The notes under the pieces are model-generated. The model was given only the letters and a program-made list of their open reading frames with translations. It did no database searches and had not been told where the DNA came from. 5,764 nt of DNA, taken from contig CAISOG010000164.1 in assembly GCA_903887035.1 (NCBI GenBank), positions 1 through 5,764 on the forward strand, in the 5' to 3' direction. A program made the position numbers and the translations under genes. Numbering within the stretch: position 1 is the first letter of the stretch; each line of letters begins with the position of its first letter. This document shows, in pieces, positions 1-5,040 of the stretch. Source of the DNA: an uncultured Holosporaceae bacterium (GTDB taxonomy: Bacteria; Pseudomonadota; Alphaproteobacteria; CAISOG01).

Positions 1-248
1 ACAATTTCCACCCCTGCGTCGGTTGCACGGTAAAAAACCACATGCCGCCCAATCGAATATTTGCGATAACCTGGACGAATATCATCGCATTGCTGCCCCC
101 GCCCAGGATCCCGCGCCAATAGGTGAAAAGCTGTGTCAAGCTGTTGTAGATAAAGGTTCCTTTGCTCCCTACCCCAATTGGCCTGAGTGTAGCGGCCTAT
201 CGTGATCATATCCAATTTGGCCAAATTGCTAAGGCGGAAAACAGGCAT
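1..248 (-). CDS. parE: ParE/RelE-family toxin (3' end cut off by window edge)
   Basis: Toxin of a type II toxin-antitoxin pair. Reading the minus strand from the ATG at 248-246 gives 82 full codons with no stop before the left edge. The visible protein begins MPVFRLSNLAKLDMITIGRY and contains the ParE core: an N-terminal strand, two helices with YTQANWG and LYLQQLDTAFHLLARDP, then RPGYRKYSIGRHVVFYR at residues 58-74 and the start of the last strand (GVEIV). ParE proteins are usually about 95-100 residues, so some 12-18 are missing. Family members with this signature are known or presumed gyrase poisons, though some ParE/RelE members act on mRNA; the target here is inferred. The start lies one base past the parD stop (TAATATG), which implies translational coupling so that antitoxin is made first. 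It contains codons AGG, CTA and ATA that look uncommon in the housekeeping genes alongside. It is too short upstream of the edge to judge intactness. Confidence 0.88.
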   Translation of the reverse strand, partial: MPVFRLSNLAKLDMITIGRYTQANWGREQRNLYLQQLDTAFHLLARDPGRGQQCDDIRPGYRKYSIGRHVVFYRATDAGVEI

Positions 249-249
249 A

Positions 250-492
250 TTAGCTGGTGGCATCCTGATCCAATTCCGCCAACAATCCCTGCAGCGTGTA
301 GTTGGCTACACCGCTCCGCTCCCCATCCTCAAGGGCTTGTCGCAAAACCGCCAGCTTTGTTTCCTGATCCTCAAGCATCCTTAATCCTGCACGAACCACC
401 TCACTCACCGTGGCAAAACGTTTGTTGCTGATCTGGGTCGCAACAAAGGAATCAAAATGTTCCCCTAACGTGATGCTGGTATTTTTGCTCAT
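250..492 (-). CDS. parD: ParD-family antitoxin (ribbon-helix-helix)
   Basis: 80-residue antitoxin, the normal length for ParD. Residues 1-45 form the ribbon-helix-helix DNA-binding domain: a short strand (SKNTSITLGEHF), helix, then TVSEVVRAGLRMLEDQE, which matches the ParD/CopG consensus SEVVRAGLR.LEE closely. The C-terminal half (KLAVLRQALEDGERSGVANY and on) is the acidic toxin-wrapping tail typical of the family. It should neutralise the ParE encoded one base downstream and, as a dimer or with ParE, repress its own promoter. The ATG at 492-490 is preceded by GGGAG (503-499) at a spacing of 6 bases, a good ribosome binding site that supports this start. The gene lies 74 bases after the mgtE stop, with its own promoter-like region in the gap. 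GC is visibly lower than in the genes to the right, suggesting separate acquisition. Confidence 0.93.
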   Translation of the reverse strand: MSKNTSITLGEHFDSFVATQISNKRFATVSEVVRAGLRMLEDQETKLAVLRQALEDGERSGVANYTLQGLLAELDQDATS

Positions 493-514
493 GGCATGCT
501 CCCGCTACTATCCT

Positions 515-550
515 ATATACCAATTTATATTATCTATTGGTATATTTCAA
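515..550 (-). promoter_or_regulatory. Putative parDE promoter with autorepression operator
   Basis: AT-rich gap between mgtE and parD. It carries a perfect 10-bp inverted repeat: ATATACCAAT at 515-524 and ATTGGTATAT at 536-545, with an 11-base spacer. On the minus strand a -35-like TTGAAA (550-545) and a -10-like TATAAA (529-524) are 15 bases apart, a little short of the usual 17. The repeat therefore covers the promoter. Autoregulated RHH antitoxins bind such palindromes over their promoters, so ParD or ParDE binding here is a reasonable inference. No experimental support is visible in sequence alone. Confidence 0.6.
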
Positions 551-566
551 GACCTGAGATTCCCCC

Positions 567-1958
567 CTACGCCAACCATTTTAGCGCCAGGGTGGCGAAG
601 CCGAGGAAGGACATAAAGCCAACCACGTCGGTGACGGTGGTCACGAAAACCCCGCTGGAAATCGCCGGGTCAATCTTCACCCGCGCCAAGCCTAAGGGGA
701 TCAGCGTACCCGCGAGGGAGGCCGCCACCAGGTTCACCAGCATCGCCGATCCCATCACAATCCCCAAGGTGATGTTTTGGTACCACAGCCCGCTGAACAG
801 CCCGATCATCCCGCCCAGCATGATGCCGTTGATCAGCGCCACCAACAGCTCTTTAGCCACAAAACGCCCCTGCGACCCACTGCCCAACAGCCGCGTCGCC
901 AGCCCGCGCACGGCCACCGCCAGAGTCTGCGTGCCCGCATTACCGCCCATACCCGCCACAATCGGCATCAGCACCGCCAGGGCGATAACCTTTTGCAACG
1001 TCTGCTCAAACAGGGAGATGACCCAGCTGGCCAACACCGCCGTGGCCAGATTGATGGTCAACCAGATAAAACGCGGACGGGCGGTGTTGATTAACCCCGC
1101 GCCCCAAATGCTTTCCCCCGCGCTGGCCAACCGCAACACATCCTCCGTCGCCTCAGCCTGCAACACATGCACCACGTCATCCACCGTAATCGTCCCGACC
1201 AGGCGGTTATCGCTGTCCACCACCGGCGCACTGACCAGGCTGTAGCGGCGAAAGGTCTGCGCCACCTCCTCCTGATCCTGCAAGACGGGGATGGGGTGAA
1301 ATTCTTCCTCCATGACCTCACGCAACTGCTTGCTGGGTTTGGATTTCAACAGCTGCGCCAATGGCAGGATGCCGATGGGATGATGGCTGGGGTTGACCAC
1401 CACGATTTCATAGAATTGGTCGGGCATTTCATCCCAACTTTGCAGGGCAAGGCGCGCCTGGCCAATCGTCCAATGCTCCGGCATTGGCATCACCTCCCGC
1501 CGCATCAAACGGCCGGCACTATCCTCAGGGAAATTCAGGCTTTCTTGCAGGATGATGCGCTCATAGGCGGGCAACGCAGCCAACACCTGCTGCTGCTCCT
1601 CCTCATCCAAATCCTCAATAACCGCCAGCGCGTCATCCGATTCCAACTGCACCACCGCATCGGCAACCTGGCGCGGGGTCAGATGTTCTAACACCTCGTC
1701 ACGGATGGTGTCGTCCAACTCGGCCAGCACTTCGGGATCCAGCTGGTCACCATAAAGGCCAATCAGCTGTTGCCGATCATCACGCTTCAGCTGTGCCAAC
1801 ACCTCCGCCACATCGGGCGCGGCCATTTCGGCCAGATAGGCCAAGGCATCCTGCGGACTTTCCGAATCCAACAGGGCGGCCACCACCTGCCAAAGGGGCA
1901 GCCTACTCTCCTCAGCCTCGGGCGCTGGATGATGGTTGGGGGCGGTATTCGTGCTCAT
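567..1958 (-). CDS. mgtE: MgtE magnesium transporter
   Basis: 463 residues, normal for MgtE, a homodimeric Mg2+ channel of the inner membrane gated by cytoplasmic Mg2+. Domain order is intact. An acidic helical N-domain (about 20-140) ends in FPEDSAGRLM (143-152), which is typical of the family. Two CBS domains follow (about 153-205 and 215-270, the latter with APVVDSDNRLVGTITVDDVV), then the plug helix (about 271-292). Five membrane helices follow from about 296 to 460. The pore signatures are PIVAGMGGNAGTQTLAVAV (332-350) and DPAISSGVFVTTVTDVVGF (430-448). Asp444 in the latter corresponds by motif to the ion-selectivity aspartate of Thermus MgtE. The start at 1958 has only a weak ribosome site (GGGGAA, 11 bases upstream). 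It follows the znuB-type permease after 64 bases with no clear promoter or terminator between, so it may be the last gene of that operon. No M-box riboswitch fits in the gap. Confidence 0.96.
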   Translation of the reverse strand: MSTNTAPNHHPAPEAEESRLPLWQVVAALLDSESPQDALAYLAEMAAPDVAEVLAQLKRDDRQQLIGLYGDQLDPEVLAELDDTIRDEVLEHLTPRQVADAVVQLESDDALAVIEDLDEEEQQQVLAALPAYERIILQESLNFPEDSAGRLMRREVMPMPEHWTIGQARLALQSWDEMPDQFYEIVVVNPSHHPIGILPLAQLLKSKPSKQLREVMEEEFHPIPVLQDQEEVAQTFRRYSLVSAPVVDSDNRLVGTITVDDVVHVLQAEATEDVLRLASAGESIWGAGLINTARPRFIWLTINLATAVLASWVISLFEQTLQKVIALAVLMPIVAGMGGNAGTQTLAVAVRGLATRLLGSGSQGRFVAKELLVALINGIMLGGMIGLFSGLWYQNITLGIVMGSAMLVNLVAASLAGTLIPLGLARVKIDPAISSGVFVTTVTDVVGFMSFLGFATLALKWLA

Positions 1959-2004
1959 GCTTTAAGCTGTTCCCCAGAACGGCGGCAGAGTCAACCCCTT
2001 AGGT

Positions 2005-2018
2005 TTGCATTGCTGCAA
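2005..2018 (-). other. Small hairpin with GCAA tetraloop between the permease gene and mgtE
   Basis: On the minus strand the sequence reads TTGCA-GCAA-TGCAA, a perfect 5-bp stem closed by a GNRA-type loop, starting three bases after the permease stop codon. It is not followed by a run of T, so it does not look like a rho-independent terminator. It could be an RNA-stability element or chance. Confidence 0.25.
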
Positions 2019-2021
2019 GAG

Positions 2022-2897
2022 CTAATCGTGATGCAGGTGGCGCGGCGGAAAATAACGGGCACGCAGGCTGCCACATCGGCCAAAAGTCATCGACAACAGA
2101 TACAGCCCACCCGCGGTCAGGATAACCGCTGGCCCCGATGGCCAATCGCCATGATAACTGCCCATCAGCCCGATAACGCTGGCCAATCCCGCCAACAGCG
2201 CACTGATGGCCAGACGGGCAGCCAGCCGTTGGCTCCAAAAGGCCGCCGCCGAGGCTGGCAGAATTAACAGGCCAACCGCCATCAAGGTGCCCAAGGCCTG
2301 AAACCCCGCCACCAGGTTCAAGACAATCAACAGCAAAAAGGCCAAATGATACAGCCCGCCCGCCACCCCCAGGGCGCGCAAAAAGGTTGGATCCAAACAC
2401 TCCGCCACCAGGGGGCGATAGATAACCGCCAGGATGATTAGGCTAAGGCTGCTGACCCCCGCCACCAATAGCAGGGCATGATCGTCAACCGCCAACACAT
2501 TGCCAAACAGCAGATGCATCAGATCCAGCGCGCTGCCCCTAAGCGAGATTAGCACCACCCCCGCCGCCAGGGAGATTAGATACAGGCTGGCCAGGCTGGC
2601 ATCCTCACGCTGCTCCGTACGTCGGCTGATAAGGCCTGCCGCCATCGCCACCACAATGCCCGCCACCAGCCCACCCAGGCTCATCGCCCACAGCGATAAG
2701 CCCGCCAGCAAAAAGCCGATGGCAGCCCCGGGCAAAATGGCGTGCGACAGGGCATCGCCCATCAGGCTCATCCGCCGCAGCAGCAAAAAGGTGCCGAACG
2801 CGCCACAGCTAAGGCCAAGGGCTAGGCAGGCCACCAATGCGCGCCGCATAAAGGCGTAATCGGCAAAGGGCGCGATAAGAAAATCATACAGGGTCAT
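2022..2897 (-). CDS. znuB: ZnuB/MntB-type metal ABC transporter permease (ABC-3 family)
   Basis: 291-residue, very hydrophobic inner-membrane protein, the normal length for the permease of zinc/manganese/iron ABC importers. Motifs (numbered from the ATG) are GDALSHAILPGAAIGF at 47-62, the family hallmark, GTLMAVGLLILPASAA at 203-218, and SYHGDWPSGPAVIL at 247-260. About eight hydrophobic segments can be counted. The metal cannot be read from the permease alone: zinc is favoured by the best-known homologues and by a histidine-containing C-terminus (RHLHHD), but manganese or iron is possible. The frame is also open from a TTG at 2900, directly after the SH3-gene stop; I prefer the ATG at 2897 on codon grounds. 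No good ribosome site is seen, so translation probably depends on coupling to the upstream gene. No ATPase or solute-binding gene is adjacent on either side, which is unusual, since these genes are normally clustered. Confidence 0.9.
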   Translation of the reverse strand: MTLYDFLIAPFADYAFMRRALVACLALGLSCGAFGTFLLLRRMSLMGDALSHAILPGAAIGFLLAGLSLWAMSLGGLVAGIVVAMAAGLISRRTEQREDASLASLYLISLAAGVVLISLRGSALDLMHLLFGNVLAVDDHALLLVAGVSSLSLIILAVIYRPLVAECLDPTFLRALGVAGGLYHLAFLLLIVLNLVAGFQALGTLMAVGLLILPASAAAFWSQRLAARLAISALLAGLASVIGLMGSYHGDWPSGPAVILTAGGLYLLSMTFGRCGSLRARYFPPRHLHHD

Positions 2898-2900
2898 CAA

Positions 2901-3569
2901 TTAGTGGCCGATCAACGCCCCCCACAAATCGGCCTTGCCAACCCATCCGCGCTGGTTGGCGATTTGCAGCTGGCACCGACTATCCTGGCAACGCACCACC
3001 TCAGCAATCAGGCCGCTTTGCAGGCGGGCAATTGGGCGGGAACGCTTGCTGTTGCGATCATACAACAACGCCTCATCGGTCACGATCAGGGCGGTATCCT
3101 TACCCGACACCATGGTCTGGTGAATCCAGCTTTCGGTGCCGTCGCGCTCACGGATTTTGCGCCAGGTGCCAAATTCATCGACCACCTGCACCGGCAGGTT
3201 TTTGCGCTTATAGACCCAATCAATCGGATACCGCTTACCGGGGCCCGTCCGCGCGTTGACCTCAGCGGTGCGCAGGCTGACAAAGCGGGGCAGCGGCAGC
3301 CCCGTTTGACTGCCGATATTGGGGTTTAGACTTTTGCTGGCTTGCCCCGCGCCTGCTGCTGCCGCGGGGTTACTATCGGCGGGTGAGGATGGGGCGGCAG
3401 TTGGGGCGGGGGCGGCACTCTCATCGCTTTCGCCATCCTCAACCGCTTCGGCCTTGGCAAAGGCGGGGGCGGGGAAGGCGGTGGCCAGCATGCTAGCAGC
3501 GATTGCCAACAACAAAATCATCCCTATTTTTAGGCTGTTACGCGACATTCCTAAATCTTTCTCTCTCAT
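2901..3569 (-). CDS. Secreted bacterial SH3-domain protein
   Basis: 222 residues. A signal peptide is clear: basic start, hydrophobic stretch IGMILLLAIAASMLATAF, and a likely cleavage after PAPAFA (Ala38). Next come an acidic patch (about 42-50) and an Ala/Pro/Ser-rich linker to about 85. Two SH3b-like repeats follow. The first (about 93-155) has LPRFVSLRTAEVNARTGPG, YPIDWVYKRKNLPVQVVDE, WRKIRERDGTESWIHQ. The second (about 159-217) has ARLQSGLIAEVVRC and GWVGKADLWG. Cys194 and Cys199 could form a periplasmic disulfide. Bacterial SH3 domains of this type are usually thought to bind cell wall or envelope partners; the ligand here is unknown. The ATG at 3569 overlaps the cysK stop (ATGA). An alternative ATG at 3548 (MSRNSLKIG) would give a more typical signal peptide; neither has a convincing ribosome site. 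It sits between cysK and a metal permease, with no obvious functional link to either. Confidence 0.87.
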   Translation of the reverse strand: MREKDLGMSRNSLKIGMILLLAIAASMLATAFPAPAFAKAEAVEDGESDESAAPAPTAAPSSPADSNPAAAAGAGQASKSLNPNIGSQTGLPLPRFVSLRTAEVNARTGPGKRYPIDWVYKRKNLPVQVVDEFGTWRKIRERDGTESWIHQTMVSGKDTALIVTDEALLYDRNSKRSRPIARLQSGLIAEVVRCQDSRCQLQIANQRGWVGKADLWGALIGH

Positions 3570-4525
3570 CCCTCAAACCCATCGAACAGCGCGGTGGAAA
3601 GATAGCGTTCGGCGCAGGACGGGATGATGACCACGATATGCTTGCCGGCCGTTTCTGGCCGCTTAGCCAGCTGAACCGCCGCCCACAGCGCTGCCCCGCT
3701 GGAAATGCCTACCGGGATACCCTCTAACCGCGCGGCCAGTTGCGCGGTGGCAAAGCTATCCTCGTTCGACACGGTAATAATCTCGTCAATCAGGCTGGTA
3801 TCGAGAATAGCGGGAACAAAGCCCGCGCCAATCCCCTGAATTTTGTGCGGGCTATGCTGGCCACCGCTTAGCACGGGGCTATCCTTAGGCTCCACCGCAA
3901 TGATTTTCAGGGCTGGCAGCCTTTTTTTCAGCGCCCCACCCGCCCCGGTCAGGGTGCCGCCTGTGCCAACGCCGCTGACCAGATAATCGATCTGGCCGCC
4001 CGTATCCTCCCACAGCTCCACCGCCGTGGTGGCAGCATGGGCGGCGGGATTGGCGGGGTTGATAAACTGTTGCGGCACAAAGCTGTTGGCGATTTCCGTC
4101 TGCAACTGCTCTGCCCGCGCAATCGCCCCCTTCATGCCGCCAGCAGCGGGCGTCAGCTCCAACTTCGCGCCTAGCAGCCACAGCATTTTGCGGCGTTCCA
4201 TCGACATGCTTTCGGGCATGCACAGGATCAACGGATAGCCCCTGGCCGCGCAGACAAAGGCCAGGGCGATGCCCGTGTTGCCAGAGGTTGGCTCAATCAC
4301 CGTCATGCCAGGTTTCAGAACCCCCGCCTGCTCCGCCGCCTCAATCATTGCCAACCCCATGCGATCCTTAACCGATGACAACGGATTAAAGAATTCTAAC
4401 TTGGCCAGCAATTCCGCCTTAATGCCAAATTTTTCGGTCAAGCGGGGCAACCGTACCAGCGGGGTCGCCCCAATGGTGTCCAGCACGCTGTCATAAATAC
4501 GGCCACGAAAGGCTGGCTTCGCCAT
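3566..4525 (-). CDS. cysK: Cysteine synthase A (O-acetylserine sulfhydrylase)
   Basis: 319 residues, full length. A PLP enzyme that makes L-cysteine from O-acetylserine and sulfide in the cytoplasm. Lys53 in SSVKDR is the PLP-binding lysine. TSGNTG (80-85) is the substrate-binding loop, GTGGTLTG (187-194) the phosphate-cradling loop, and GISSGA (273-278) carries the serine that contacts the PLP ring nitrogen. HKIQGIGAGFVP (227-238) and the C-terminal ERYLSTALF favour the CysK type over CysM or cystathionine beta-synthase. The usual PSxGERYLS reads PSCAERYLS here (Ala305 for Gly), a mild deviation. The ATG at 4525 lies two bases after the dut stop and the stop overlaps the next gene by four bases, so it is inside an operon. 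The product cysteine is the co-substrate of CoaB, encoded two genes upstream. Confidence 0.96.
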   Translation of the reverse strand: MAKPAFRGRIYDSVLDTIGATPLVRLPRLTEKFGIKAELLAKLEFFNPLSSVKDRMGLAMIEAAEQAGVLKPGMTVIEPTSGNTGIALAFVCAARGYPLILCMPESMSMERRKMLWLLGAKLELTPAAGGMKGAIARAEQLQTEIANSFVPQQFINPANPAAHAATTAVELWEDTGGQIDYLVSGVGTGGTLTGAGGALKKRLPALKIIAVEPKDSPVLSGGQHSPHKIQGIGAGFVPAILDTSLIDEIITVSNEDSFATAQLAARLEGIPVGISSGAALWAAVQLAKRPETAGKHIVVIIPSCAERYLSTALFDGFEG

Positions 4526-4527
4526 CT

Positions 4528-5040
4528 TTAGGCGGCCTGGGCATGGGTGCCGGTGGATCCAAAGCCCCCTGCCCCACGGTCACTGGATGGCAATTCCTGC
4601 ACCTGTTGCCAGGCGACACGGCTAACGGGCGCAATCACCAGCTGGGCAATCCGCATGCCCGATTCCACCACAAAATCTTCCTGACCCAGGTTGACCAGAA
4701 TCACCTTAACCTCACCGCGATAGTCGGCATCGATGGTGCCAGGCGCGTTCAGCACGGTTACGCCATGCTTAAGGGCTAGACCAGAACGCGGCCGCACCTG
4801 CCCCTCAAAGCCTTGCGGCAAGGCCATCGAAAAGCCACAGGCAATCAGGGCGCGTTGGCCGGGTGCCAGGGTAATGGGGGCGTCAATCGCCGCCACCAAA
4901 TCGGCGCCCGCGCTGTCAATGGTGCCATAGCTGGGCAAATTGGCCGCCGCCGCATGGGGCAACAGGTTGATGGCCACGGTCAGGGATTGTGGGTTGGCTT
5001 CGGTAGCAGCTTCGGCATTGGTTGGCGTGGTCGTGGTCAT
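4528..5040 (-). CDS. dut: dUTP diphosphatase (dUTPase)
   Basis: 170 residues. A trimeric Mg2+-dependent enzyme that hydrolyses dUTP to dUMP and pyrophosphate, keeping uracil out of DNA and feeding dTMP synthesis. All five dUTPase motifs are present in order: SAGADL (43-48), RPRSGLALKHG (83-93), NAPGTIDADYRGE (98-110, catalytic Asp104), GMRIAQLVI (128-136) and RGAGGFGSTG (155-164), the last being the flexible arm that closes the active site. The first 18 or so residues, rich in Thr, Ala and Asn, extend beyond the usual start of about 150-residue enzymes. No in-frame Met lies between residue 1 and the core, and the ATG at 5040 has a strong upstream ribosome site, so the extension is probably real. 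The start overlaps the coaBC stop (ATGA). The coaBC-dut pairing is common in Alphaproteobacteria. Confidence 0.97.
   Translation of the reverse strand: MTTTTPTNAEAATEANPQSLTVAINLLPHAAAANLPSYGTIDSAGADLVAAIDAPITLAPGQRALIACGFSMALPQGFEGQVRPRSGLALKHGVTVLNAPGTIDADYRGEVKVILVNLGQEDFVVESGMRIAQLVIAPVSRVAWQQVQELPSSDRGAGGFGSTGTHAQAA

Noticed and set aside
493..566. Terminator after mgtE
   Set aside because: There is an inverted repeat, but its arms are AT-rich and overlap the parD promoter, and no GC stem followed by a T run is present. It fits an operator better.
496..1245. 249-codon open frame on the plus strand opposite mgtE
   Set aside because: It is fully antisense to the well-supported mgtE frame. 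The predicted protein has no recognisable domain and is a composition artefact of GC-rich coding DNA.
1167..1691. 174-codon plus-strand open frame, Gln/His/Leu rich
   Set aside because: Antisense to the CBS and N-domain part of mgtE; the composition is that of a shadow frame and no ribosome site or domain is seen.
1966..1994. Possible mgtE promoter with TTGACT at 1994-1989 (minus strand)
   Set aside because: A good -35-like box, but the hexamer 17 bases on is AACAGC, a poor -10, and the next AT-rich hexamer is 22 bases away. Not enough to call.
2898..2900. TTG as the permease start codon
   Set aside because: An ATG follows immediately at 2897-2895, which is a more likely start; the difference is one residue.
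3330..3450. Low-complexity GC-rich stretch as a DNA repeat
   Set aside because: It encodes the Ala/Pro/Ser linker of the SH3 protein; no exact repeat unit was found.
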